A stretch of 44,503 nt of DNA from Bacteroidales bacterium UBA4179 (GTDB lineage Bacteria; Bacteroidota; Bacteroidia; Bacteroidales; Dysgonomonadaceae). The notes beneath the pieces were generated by a model. It made no database searches. It was not told the DNA's origin and saw only the letters and a program-made list of their open reading frames with translations. Below are positions 17,248 to 24,898 of the stretch, one piece after another (the stretch's first letter is position 1; every line of letters starts with the position of its first letter). The translations under genes were made by a program, and so were the position numbers. The DNA is taken from NCBI GenBank assembly GCA_002381125.1, contig DFUT01000008.1:1-44503 (forward strand). The letters run 5' to 3'.

Positions 17248-18014
17248 GTGAGTTCTTTTATATTAAAAACAGGGCCTTCGGTACAGGTGCAAACGTTTCC
17301 TTTCGTTGTTTTTTCGGTACAGCATAAACAGGCACCAAACCCGCACGCCATAAGATTTTCAAGCGATACTTCACATGATATCCCATTTTCGTGAGCATAT
17401 TTTGCTACTGCCATCATCATAGGTTGGGGACCACATGAGTAAATAAAATCGTATTTCTTTTTTTGCAAAATAGAATGATGTGTCACCAATCCCTTTTCCC
17501 CTTTGGTTCCATCTTCGGTTGTACAATAAACGGTTCCGTATTTTTCAAAATTACCTAATTGCAAGAGGTCGTTTTTCGAATATCCGCCCAACAAAAATTC
17601 GGGAGAAAATCCTTTTTCTTTTAACACTTTCCCTAAAAACAGCAAAGGTGCTGTTCCAACGCCACCTCCAATCAACAACGTTTTTGTTTCCGTATCGGCA
17701 GGGATGGAGAATGATTTGCCAAGGGGAAAGATCATATTCAGCAAACTGCCTTCTTTTCTCGCACAAACTTTTTTGGTTCCTTCACCAATTTTCTGCACAA
17801 GCAACCACATTTCGTTTGCCTTTTCGTCTATGAAATTGATTGAAATGGGCCTTCTCAAAAACGTTGAAGGTGAATCATCGACCCAAATCTGAACAAATTG
17901 TCCGGGAAACACGGGAGGGAGTTTTTCGCCTGTGGATGGTGAAACTTTGAGCAAATGATTCCGGGAATTGAGTTGTTCGTTAGAGCGAACAATAAAATCG
18001 AGCATTTTTTTCAT
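17235..18014 (-). CDS. pyrK: Dihydroorotate dehydrogenase B, electron-transfer subunit
   Basis: This 259-aa iron-sulfur flavoprotein passes electrons from the PyrD FMN to NAD+. FAD-binding residues are in FLRRPISIN and the NAD-binding region is in LLIGGGVGTAPLLFL. The [2Fe-2S] cysteines are in MACGFGACLCC followed by VCTCTEGPVF. It is upstream of pyrD, with a 13-bp overlap, and forms a two-gene operon. A -7 box lies about 70 bp before the start. Confidence 0.95.
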   Translation of the reverse strand: MKKMLDFIVRSNEQLNSRNHLLKVSPSTGEKLPPVFPGQFVQIWVDDSPSTFLRRPISINFIDEKANEMWLLVQKIGEGTKKVCARKEGSLLNMIFPLGKSFSIPADTETKTLLIGGGVGTAPLLFLGKVLKEKGFSPEFLLGGYSKNDLLQLGNFEKYGTVYCTTEDGTKGEKGLVTHHSILQKKKYDFIYSCGPQPMMMAVAKYAHENGISCEVSLENLMACGFGACLCCTEKTTKGNVCTCTEGPVFNIKELTWID

Positions 18015-18083
18015 TTCGAATGCGAAAATGTGGGTTTGTAATACCTATTCAATAATTATGCAAAAAAACAACGATGATTTCTG

Positions 18084-18091
18084 CAAAGGTA
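18084..18091 (-). promoter_or_regulatory. -7 box for pyrK-pyrD
   Basis: The minus strand reads TACCTTTG, an exact TAnnTTTG match, upstream of pyrK and partly overlapping the 3' flank of the XRE regulator gene. Confidence 0.5.
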
Positions 18092-18106
18092 CAAAAAAGA
18101 AAACGT

Positions 18107-18568
18107 TTAATTTTTTATTTTTTCGGGAATAAAGGTTTCATAGGTATTGTCGTCGTAATAAATAATTATTCGGGTGATTTTTTTATCCTCCTTCAATTGG
18201 GGGTCAAATGTCTTGTTTTCAGATCGTTGTTCATAAATAGGTATCGGTTTACGATCGTTTTCTTTGCGTTCCTCGGTTGGTTGTGTGTCATGGGTTACAT
18301 CTACGCTATTCTGACGAAATAAATCGGGTTCTTCAGTAGCCAATTTTTCATCTCTTCCGTTTTTATACATCGAACCTTTTCCGGTTAACAGCCATTCCGG
18401 ATTAATATAGTCCATTTGGGTAAGAATTTTTGTGACTACATCCAAACTCGGATTATTTCTTCCATTGAGAATGTGTGATATAACAGCTCGGCTGATTTGC
18501 AATTTATCTGCAAATTTTGCCGGAGTCAGATTTTCGTGTTCCATGATTTGTCTGATTCGCTCTCTCAT
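18107..18568 (-). CDS. XRE-family helix-turn-helix transcriptional regulator
   Basis: The 153-aa protein has an N-terminal HTH_3 domain (about 1-60) with FADKLQISRAVISHILNGRNNPSL as the helix-turn-helix core. LTQMDYINPEWLLTGKGSMY follows, a pattern common in Bacteroidetes Cro/CI-type regulators. The middle is charged and low complexity; the last 35 residues are a short beta-rich tail. The ATG at 18568 starts directly at the HTH domain (MRERIRQIM). A set of CAAATG/CATTTG half-sites lies just upstream, which suggests self-regulation. The target genes are unknown; the nearest candidate is its own gene. Confidence 0.85.
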   Translation of the reverse strand: MRERIRQIMEHENLTPAKFADKLQISRAVISHILNGRNNPSLDVVTKILTQMDYINPEWLLTGKGSMYKNGRDEKLATEEPDLFRQNSVDVTHDTQPTEERKENDRKPIPIYEQRSENKTFDPQLKEDKKITRIIIYYDDNTYETFIPEKIKN

Positions 18569-18617
18569 TGCCGTATAATTTAGAATTGTAGTTGATATGA
18601 GATACAGTTGTGAAATA

Positions 18618-18625
18618 CAAATGTA
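18618..18625 (-). promoter_or_regulatory. -7 box for the XRE regulator
   Basis: The minus strand reads TACATTTG, an exact TAnnTTTG match, with TTTC 20 bp upstream. The box itself is the first CAAATG half-site of the cluster described at 18618-18701. Confidence 0.5.
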
Positions 18626-18701
18626 AAAAAGATAATACACATTTGGAAATACTATTAGTATATAATTGTAAACAACAAATGTATTACGTAATATGCATTT
18701 G
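18618..18701. promoter_or_regulatory. Candidate operator cluster (CAAATG/CATTTG half-sites)
   Basis: Four copies of the hexamer occur in 84 bp, alternating in orientation: CAAATG at 18618 and 18676, CATTTG at 18640 and 18696. The last pair flanks the perfect 12-bp palindrome TATTACGTAATA (18682-18693). The first copy overlaps the regulator's -7 box. The arrangement fits binding by a dimeric HTH protein, most simply the adjacent XRE regulator. Confidence 0.4.
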
Positions 18702-19130
18702 AATACTCAACTTTTGTTTACACTTGTATTCACATAAAAACATACCTCGAATAAAGTTTTATATTTTAATAATAAGAGATTGATCAATAACGTATTGTAC
18801 CTTTATATAATTGACAATTTAACAATATTGATACAATTACATTCCATTTCACGATAAAAATATCATTTATCGCTTTAAATATAAGAGATAAACGTTTGAT
18901 ATTTACTGTTTAAATTGCGAATATCATGCATAAGATAAGATGTTAAACATAATAGTTTACAACAATAAATAAACTAAAGAAGCATATAAAACGATACAAG
19001 GGTAGTTTACAAATGTGTACAATAGTGATGGATTTCTGAAAATAAAATAATGAAAAATAAGAATCGAAGAAGGTATTTTGATATATAAATGTATATTATC
19101 AGGATTTATAATTGTTATGTATCGATTTAG
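18702..19130. other. AT-rich gap without a credible gene
   Basis: This stretch is very AT-rich and contains no coding region I can support; a 62-codon minus-strand frame within it has no recognisable features. No Walker A, Walker B or other ABC ATPase segments are seen here, although an ABC signature relic follows. Confidence 0.5.
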
Positions 19131-19140
19131 ATAATGTAAG

Positions 19141-19239
19141 TTCAATAAAAAAGAGTATCAACCGGCACATCAATTGTCGGGAGGCGAAAAACAACGATTC
19201 GGTAGTTGTTATACTACCGTAAGTAAATGCAGCAGATAA
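19141..19239 (+). pseudogene. Relic of an ABC transporter ATPase (signature motif)
   Basis: The plus-strand frame at 19141-19200 encodes EYQPAHQLSGGEKQRF, which contains the complete ABC ATPase signature LSGGEKQR preceded by the usual Gln. An in-frame stop lies 6 bp upstream of the fragment. Shifting frame right after the arginine gives VV, five residues (one a stop), then VN, the same spacing as in the common continuation VVIARALVN. No Walker motifs are nearby. This looks like the last trace of a decayed ATPase gene. Confidence 0.45.
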
Positions 19240-19269
19240 AAAAGATAGTGAGGATTAAGGAAAATAAAA

Positions 19270-20289
19270 TTAATGCATTATTTTGTAAACCAATTCTTTA
19301 AGCAGTTCTCCTGAAGAAGCCGATATATTATCGATTCCTTTGGATTTAGCATCGTAAGTCCGTAACAGGGAGATAATTTCCATAACTTTGTTGGCATTAT
19401 AATGTTTCATTGCCGTTGTGTATGAACGTGTAAAATAAGCCGATCGCAATCCCAACGTTTTCATGATATGTTGTTCCGATTTGTTGGGAAGCCAATAACA
19501 TTCCAGCAGATTGCCAAAAAAATTAAACAATACCGACAGGGTTACTTGTATGGGATTATTTTTTGGGTTTTTATCGAAATAATCGATAATTCGGTTGGCA
19601 CTTAACGTATCTTTCTCGGTAATCGCCTTCAACAATTCGAAATTGTTATAATCTTTGCTGATTCCCACATTTTTTTCCACCAATTCTGCAGTAATTCGTT
19701 TTTGTGTATCTGCAAGCGAGATTTCCAATTTTTCGAGTTCTCTTATGAGTCTGCTCAAGTCGTTACCTACCAAATCCGTGAGCATTTGTGTTGATTTCGC
19801 ATCAATGGCAATTCCCCTCTCCTGATAGTACGACCTGATAAATGCCGGCACTTGGCTTTCGTATAGTTTTTTCGATTCAAAAACTACTCCTACTTTTTCA
19901 ATATTTTTGACTAGCGATTTTCGTTTATCCACCGTGCCGTGTTTATAAGCAATCACCAATATGGTAGATGGCATGGGTTTTCGAACATAAAAATTCAAAT
20001 CATCGAAATGGTCCAGCTCCTGTGCCTCTTTTACAATCACCAGTTGATGTTCGGCCATCATTGGAAAGCGCCTTGCAGACGAAATAATGGTATTTACATC
20101 GGAATCCACACCGTAAAATAGCATCATGTTGAAATCTTTCTCCACATCGGTCAGTACATTTTCTTCCAACAGATCGGTTAATGCATCAATAAAATAAGTT
20201 TCTTCGCCCATGAATAAATAAATAGGCTTGAAATTGCGGTTTAGGATATCGTTACGAAGCGATTCAAATGTTATTGTTTTTGCTGCCAT
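19270..20289 (-). CDS. holA: DNA polymerase III, delta subunit
   Basis: The 339-aa protein is the clamp-loader delta subunit, which opens the sliding clamp. Family features are YLFMGEETYFIDALTDLL near the N-terminus, DFNMMLFYG, and VGNDLSRLIRELEKLEISL near residue 180. The C-terminal collar-type helical domain ends ELVKELVYKI-like. I chose the ATG at 20289; the frame extends further only through a TTG that lies inside the upstream gene. It follows the AMP nucleosidase gene by 10 bp and is probably co-transcribed. Confidence 0.92.
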   Translation of the reverse strand: MAAKTITFESLRNDILNRNFKPIYLFMGEETYFIDALTDLLEENVLTDVEKDFNMMLFYGVDSDVNTIISSARRFPMMAEHQLVIVKEAQELDHFDDLNFYVRKPMPSTILVIAYKHGTVDKRKSLVKNIEKVGVVFESKKLYESQVPAFIRSYYQERGIAIDAKSTQMLTDLVGNDLSRLIRELEKLEISLADTQKRITAELVEKNVGISKDYNNFELLKAITEKDTLSANRIIDYFDKNPKNNPIQVTLSVLFNFFGNLLECYWLPNKSEQHIMKTLGLRSAYFTRSYTTAMKHYNANKVMEIISLLRTYDAKSKGIDNISASSGELLKELVYKIMH

Positions 20290-20299
20290 AAAAGTTTGA

Positions 20300-21073
20300 T
20301 CAATCAAAACGAAGATGTCTTACGTTAACACCTTCTTCAATGAGACTCGATAGAGATTTAATGCCAATCATCACATGTTCTTCTACAAATTGTTGTGTAA
20401 CCAGCCTATCCATTTCTTCTGTCTTTACACCTGATGAAATCATGGGTTGATCCGAAACGAGCAATAAAGCTCCGGTCGGGATATGATTGGCAAAACCACA
20501 GGTAAAAAGTGTTGCCGTTTCCATATCTACCGCCAATACGCGAATACGGCGCAGATAATTTTTGAAATCTTCATCGTATTCCCAAACGCGTCGGTTTGTG
20601 GTATAAACCGTCCCCGTCCAGTAATCGCGGTTGAAATCTTTTATATTGATAGATACTGCACGCAGCAAACTGAAAGCCGGCAACGAAGGTACTTCGGGTG
20701 GAAAATAATCGTTGGATGTACCTTCTCCTCGAATGGCGGCGATCGGTAGAATATAATCACCCAAATCGCTTCGCTTTTTCAAACCTCCACACTTGCCCAA
20801 AAAGAGTGCTGCATGTGGTTTAATAGCGCTCAATAAATCCATGATGGTGGCTGCATTGGCACTCCCCATTCCAAAATTGATAATGGTAATTCCGTTTGCC
20901 GACGCATTAGGCATGTTGCTGTCCAACCCAATAATAGGTACATTAAAATGATCGGCAAATATTTCCACGTATTTTTGGAAATTTGCCAATAGTATATATT
21001 TGGTAAAATCCTTTAGCGGCCTTTTGGTATAGCGAGGCAGCCAATTTTCAACAATTTCTTGTTTGGTTTTCAT
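20300..21073 (-). CDS. amn: AMP nucleosidase (Bacteroidetes type)
   Basis: The 257-aa enzyme of the nucleoside-phosphorylase superfamily cleaves AMP to adenine and ribose 5-phosphate. NFGMGSANAATIMDLLSA is the phosphate/ribose-site loop. FLGKCGGLKKRSDLGDYILP and RVLAVDMETATLF (glutamate contacting ribose) follow, then LLLVSDQPM. It lacks the N-terminal regulatory domain of the longer proteobacterial Amn and matches the shorter Bacteroidetes form. The ATG at 21073 begins MKTKQEIVENWLPRYT. It lies upstream of holA and is divergent from the HsdR_N gene with only 39 bp between starts. Confidence 0.9.
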   Translation of the reverse strand: MKTKQEIVENWLPRYTKRPLKDFTKYILLANFQKYVEIFADHFNVPIIGLDSNMPNASANGITIINFGMGSANAATIMDLLSAIKPHAALFLGKCGGLKKRSDLGDYILPIAAIRGEGTSNDYFPPEVPSLPAFSLLRAVSINIKDFNRDYWTGTVYTTNRRVWEYDEDFKNYLRRIRVLAVDMETATLFTCGFANHIPTGALLLVSDQPMISSGVKTEEMDRLVTQQFVEEHVMIGIKSLSSLIEEGVNVRHLRFD

Positions 21074-21112
21074 AAATACCCTAATTTTGTTTTCTTTGGA
21101 TCGTATCAATTT

Positions 21113-21604
21113 ATGGACAAAGATAACCTCTACATATTAAATTTACCTCCTTTTGATGCGAAAATTTTGGAAACCGACAGTGGCCTTGTCATCTTCGACG
21201 AGGTGCGGCGTAAATACGTAGCCTTGACACCCGAAGAATGGGTGCGCCAACATTTTGTCCATTATCTCATTGCAAAAAAAGGATATCCACGGTCGTTGAT
21301 GGCAAACGAGATTTCCATAACCTTGAACTCCATGACACGACGTTGCGATACCGTAGTGTATAATAATCGTTTGGAACCCCTGATGATTTTGGAATATAAA
21401 AGCCCTCAAATAAGCATAAATCGGGAAGTTTTTGATCAGATTGCCCGCTACAACAGCGTTTTGCGTGTAGAATACTTGATTGTTTCCAACGGCTTATCCC
21501 ATTACTGTTGTAAAATGGATTATGAAAACCAAACGTTCTGCTATTTGCGGGAAATTCCCGACTACTTTACGATCACCCAAGATCGTCCCCTTCCATCAAC
21601 GTGA
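21113..21604 (+). CDS. HsdR_N-domain protein (PD-(D/E)XK nuclease fold), orphan
   Basis: This 163-aa protein resembles the N-terminal nuclease domain of type I restriction R subunits. The probable catalytic set is Asp 79 in RRCDTVVY and Glu 94 and Lys 96 in MILEYKSP; VRQHFVHYL near residue 45 is also family typical. No helicase (DEAD) domain and no hsdM or hsdS genes are present, so it is not a functional type I system. The same single-domain protein is found next to holA in many Bacteroidales genomes, to my knowledge, which argues for a housekeeping DNA role. ATG 21113 is used because the upstream frame overlaps the amn promoter region. Confidence 0.8.
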   Translation: MDKDNLYILNLPPFDAKILETDSGLVIFDEVRRKYVALTPEEWVRQHFVHYLIAKKGYPRSLMANEISITLNSMTRRCDTVVYNNRLEPLMILEYKSPQISINREVFDQIARYNSVLRVEYLIVSNGLSHYCCKMDYENQTFCYLREIPDYFTITQDRPLPST

Positions 21605-21634
21605 GATGTGTGTGAAATTCTTCGCTGCTAAAGA

Positions 21635-22465
21635 TCAATAGCTCTCTTCCGGCGAAGGGAAATCGGTTGTTTTGACGTCTTTTATGTAGGACTGCACTGC
21701 CTTGGTAATATCATCGAAAAGGTTGGCGTATCGGCGCAAGAAACGGGGCGAAAAATTTTTATTGATACCCAACATATCGTGCATCACCAGCACTTGCCCA
21801 TCGACGTAAGGACCTGCTCCGATTCCGATAACGGGAATTTCGAGTTCCGAAGCCACGCGCTTTGCCAATTCGGCCGGAATTTTTTCCAATACCAGCGCAA
21901 AACATCCGGCTTCTTGAAGAAGATGCGCATCGTCAATCAATCGGTTCGCTTCTTCTTCTTCCCGTGCCCGTACGGTATATGTGCCAAATTTGTTGATGGA
22001 TTGAGGCGTCAGTCCCAGATGGCCCATGATGGGAATTCCTGCGCTCAAAATGCGGGTAACCGACTCCAGAACTTCTTTTCCTCCCTCCAGCTTCACGGCA
22101 TCGGCTTGCGTTTCCTTCATGATTTTCACGGCCGATGCCACAGCTTCGATGGGATTTCCCTGATAGCTTCCAAAAGGCATATCTACCACTACCATAGCCC
22201 GTTTTACGGCTTTCATCACCGACTTTCCATGATAAATCATCTGATCAAGGGTAATCGGCAATGTGGTGACATTGCCTGCCATCACATTTGATGCAGAATC
22301 GCCTACCAGAATCACATCCATACCGGCCTGATCGATAATACCTGCCATCGAATAATCGTAAGCGGTGAGCATAGCTATTTTTTCTCCCCGCTGTTTCATT
22401 TCCTGCAAACGATAGGTAGTCACCTTTCTTTTGTCCTCGGATAATATAGGTTTTTCTTCTACCAT
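21635..22465 (-). CDS. panB: 3-methyl-2-oxobutanoate hydroxymethyltransferase
   Basis: The 276-aa TIM-barrel enzyme makes ketopantoate from ketoisovalerate and methylene-tetrahydrofolate, the first committed step of pantothenate synthesis. Visible motifs are MLTAYDYSMAGIIDQAG, LVGDSASNVMAG (metal-binding aspartate), VVDMPFGSY (second metal ligand), GHLGLTPQSINKFG and GIGAGPYVDGQVLVMHDML. Full length. A -7 box lies about 33 bp upstream. It converges on the HsdR_N gene with a 30-bp gap and no clear terminator. The other pan genes are not in the window. Confidence 0.96.
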   Translation of the reverse strand: MVEEKPILSEDKRKVTTYRLQEMKQRGEKIAMLTAYDYSMAGIIDQAGMDVILVGDSASNVMAGNVTTLPITLDQMIYHGKSVMKAVKRAMVVVDMPFGSYQGNPIEAVASAVKIMKETQADAVKLEGGKEVLESVTRILSAGIPIMGHLGLTPQSINKFGTYTVRAREEEEANRLIDDAHLLQEAGCFALVLEKIPAELAKRVASELEIPVIGIGAGPYVDGQVLVMHDMLGINKNFSPRFLRRYANLFDDITKAVQSYIKDVKTTDFPSPEESY

Positions 22466-22497
22466 GATTTTAGTTGTTTAATCGATTTTGAACAAGA

Positions 22498-22505
22498 CAA
22501 AGATA
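22498..22505 (-). promoter_or_regulatory. -7 box for panB
   Basis: The minus strand reads TATCTTTG, exact match, 33 bp before the ATG. Confidence 0.5.
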
Positions 22506-22638
22506 CTGCTTTTCTTTTGAAATGCCGATTGGAGACGAAAAGATCCGGAGAATCAATCGAAGACTATCTCATTCTCATTTGGATCGGGAATTTTCAATCA
22601 TAAATCTTGGGGATTTCAGGTCAAAAATTTTTAAATTT

Positions 22639-22671
22639 GTTGTCAATTGATTTTTCAAATTTGTAGATTTG
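22639..22671 (+). promoter_or_regulatory. Promoter for the ArnT-like glycosyltransferase gene at 22724
   Basis: GTTG at 22639-22642 and TAGATTTG at 22664-22671 are 21 bp apart; the -7 box is an exact TAnnTTTG match. Confidence 0.5.
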
Positions 22672-22723
22672 CGAAATCAATTCATATCAACTTTCCTTTT
22701 TAAATTTTTAAAATAAAAACCAT

Positions 22724-24400
22724 ATGATTCAAATTCATAGACAGATGAGTTCGGAAACAAAAGTTCCTTTGCCCTTGTGGTGTTTAATAATCTTATTGGT
22801 TTGCTTTGTCTCGTTTTTTGTTTACAATGATACCGTTCCTGCAGATTTGATGGAGTCTCGCAACCTTGTTACGGCACGTGAAATGATAAATACGGGCAAT
22901 TATTTAATCCCCACCATGAACGGGGAATTGCGTTTGGAAAAACCGCCCTTGCCCACGTGGATAGCGGCGGGTATCGAACATGCATTTCCTTACAATCTTG
23001 CTGCTCAGCGTGCTGCTGCAGGTATTGCCGCAACATTGATGGTGTTTTTCCTGTTCCTGTTGGTTCGCAAAATCACCGGTGAAACTTTTCTCGCTTTCAT
23101 GGCGGCATTGGTATTGGCCACCTGCTACAATCCGGTAATGATGGGGCGCAATGCCACTTGGGATATTTATTGTCATGCTTTCATGTTGGGTGCCATATAT
23201 TTTATGTGGAGCGCTTTTAAGTCGGAAGGCAAACAATGGGCAAGATTTCTGCTAGCCGGATTTTTTATGGGACTCTCCTTCCTGAGTAAAGGACCGGTAT
23301 CTTTTTACGCTTTACTGTTGCCGTTTCTCGTCGGGTTTATTATCGTAGAAAAACCATCGCTGAAAGGAAAAACCGCACCTTTTATAGCCATGATTGTCCT
23401 TACCCTTATCGTCTCCTTCTGGTGGCCCACTTATATTGCGATTTTCCATCCCGAAACCGGCTCGGCTGTAGCGGCCAAAGAATCGGGGGCATGGCTGAGC
23501 CACAATGTAAGGCCTCTTTGGTATTATTGGCAATTCCCCGCCGAAGCAGGCATTTGGGCTCTTTTTTGGGTTACTTCCCTCTTTTATTACTTCTATTACT
23601 TCCGTAAAAGAAATCCGGAACCTCGCAATATCTTCCGCCTGTCTGTTATTTGGACTCTCGCTGCTTTGATTTTGCTTTCGTTGATTCCCGAAAAGAAAAC
23701 CCGATATTTATTGCCTATGCTTATTCCCGGTGCAATAAATATTGCTTTTTATTTATGGTATTCCATGAAAAATGTTAATGATATGAGCAAAGGGGAAAAA
23801 ATTTTATTGCAGATAAACGGAACGCTAATTGCCGTCATATCGCTGATAATACCCATCGGAATATACTTTCTTGCAAAAGATGGCCATATGGATTGGTTTT
23901 TCCATCTCGTTCTTCCGTCGCTTATATTCTGGGCAATCGCAATCTATTTATTCGCTGGATTATATGGAAAAAAAGGTATATTCCCGAACAGGGTATTTTT
24001 TGGTACCGTTTTGATAATGATGAGTTTCATCCTGTTTTATTACCAACCGGTCACCCGATTGTTTGTCAATGAAAACAGGCACAGCATCAGTGCGTTGAGA
24101 GACGATCCCGGCTTGCAAGGACTACCATTCCATTATCCGACAGAAGAGGGAACCATCCGAATGGAATTGGTCTATGAAGCGGGAAGAAGCATCACCCCTA
24201 TCGATCTCAAAAACGATTCTGTGGTATATGCCGCATTGCCTTTTGTTCTTGTCTGTGAAAAACCGGCGCCTGATTTACTTGAAAATTTGGAGGTAACTAT
24301 TGAATATATTGGAACCTTCGACAACAACTGGCGCAAGGTAGATAGTCACCGGTATAATAAAGAGCTTGTCAAAGAGGTTTATCTCGTAAAAAAGAAATAA
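22724..24400 (+). CDS. ArnT/PMT-family membrane glycosyltransferase
   Basis: The 558-aa protein has about 11-13 hydrophobic segments. Its first periplasmic loop holds the GT-C motif region with an acidic residue followed by SRNLVTAREMINTGNY and RLEKPPLPTW, as in ArnT and dolichyl-phosphate-mannose-type transferases. The KTRYLLPM segment near residue 326 is also typical. These enzymes move a sugar from undecaprenyl phosphate to lipid A or another acceptor on the periplasmic side. The acceptor and sugar are not identifiable. An ATG at 22745 (MSSETK) is an alternative start. It stands alone, followed by the long repeat array. Confidence 0.85.
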   Translation: MIQIHRQMSSETKVPLPLWCLIILLVCFVSFFVYNDTVPADLMESRNLVTAREMINTGNYLIPTMNGELRLEKPPLPTWIAAGIEHAFPYNLAAQRAAAGIAATLMVFFLFLLVRKITGETFLAFMAALVLATCYNPVMMGRNATWDIYCHAFMLGAIYFMWSAFKSEGKQWARFLLAGFFMGLSFLSKGPVSFYALLLPFLVGFIIVEKPSLKGKTAPFIAMIVLTLIVSFWWPTYIAIFHPETGSAVAAKESGAWLSHNVRPLWYYWQFPAEAGIWALFWVTSLFYYFYYFRKRNPEPRNIFRLSVIWTLAALILLSLIPEKKTRYLLPMLIPGAINIAFYLWYSMKNVNDMSKGEKILLQINGTLIAVISLIIPIGIYFLAKDGHMDWFFHLVLPSLIFWAIAIYLFAGLYGKKGIFPNRVFFGTVLIMMSFILFYYQPVTRLFVNENRHSISALRDDPGLQGLPFHYPTEEGTIRMELVYEAGRSITPIDLKNDSVVYAALPFVLVCEKPAPDLLENLEVTIEYIGTFDNNWRKVDSHRYNKELVKEVYLVKKK

Positions 24401-24556
24401 CCCGTATGAGGAATGGGGCGTATTGTCTGCGCAAGGCAGAACAAGCCGTTACCTATACGACAGAGGTACGAAAATAAAGCGTACGATTTGGTATTGACCC
24501 CTATTTGGTGCACTTTCCGAAAACAACGATGTAAAGCCCGCAAACCTTGCGGTTGG
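24401..24556. other. Gene-free stretch between the glycosyltransferase and the repeat array
   Basis: No supported gene is present. Short inverted repeats such as CCGCAA/TTGCGG at the right end suggest that it may be decayed copies of the adjoining array, but they are too diverged to assign. Confidence 0.4.
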
Positions 24557-24898
24557 ATATCGGCAACATGTTTGTAGTGGAACCGCTGTTGCGGTTGAAT
24601 AATAACGGTATGCTTGCAGCAAAAGCAGCGGTTTGCCCTCGTTGCGATATCGAAATCGAGTATCAACGCTCGTTTCGCCTGTTTTTTGATAACATGTTTT
24701 AATGTTTACGACCGCAGTGGTTAAATATGAATAACACAATTTAACTGCAACGGCGGTTGTACTTAAATTTCAATAACATGTTTTAACTGCGACCATCGTA
24801 ATGGTTAAAACATAATAACAGAAAATGAACGGAATTGCCGTTTTGTTCAAAAACCAATAACATGTTTTAATAACTACGGCCGTTTCAGTTAAAGAATA
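24557..24898. repeat. 42-bp periodic array, hairpin family
   Basis: The core AATAACATGTTTTAA recurs with exact 42-bp phase: unit starts at 24689, 24731, 24773, 24815 and 24857. An earlier AACATG at 24565 is 126 bp (three periods) before the one at 24691. Each unit carries a short inverted repeat about 17-20 bp after the core, with different but complementary stems: AACCGC/GCGGTT, ACCG/TGGT (one wobble), CAAC/GTTG, ACCAT/ATGGT, AACGG/CCGTT and the palindrome ACGGCCGT. Stops occur in every plus-strand unit, so this half is not coding on that strand. Confidence 0.75.

Noticed and set aside
18957..19145. A 62-codon minus-strand frame in the AT-rich gap
   Set aside because: Its composition follows the local AT bias (Ile, Tyr, Leu rich) and there is no supporting context.
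21113..21604. A functional type I restriction system
   Set aside because: Only the short HsdR_N-like domain is present; helicase, hsdM and hsdS are missing.
24449..24739. A 96-codon minus-strand frame (and a second of 95 codons at 24379-24666) across the first repeat half
   Set aside because: The frames are built from the 42-bp repeat and show no domain or signal; they run opposite to the glycosyltransferase and are best explained as a by-product of the array.
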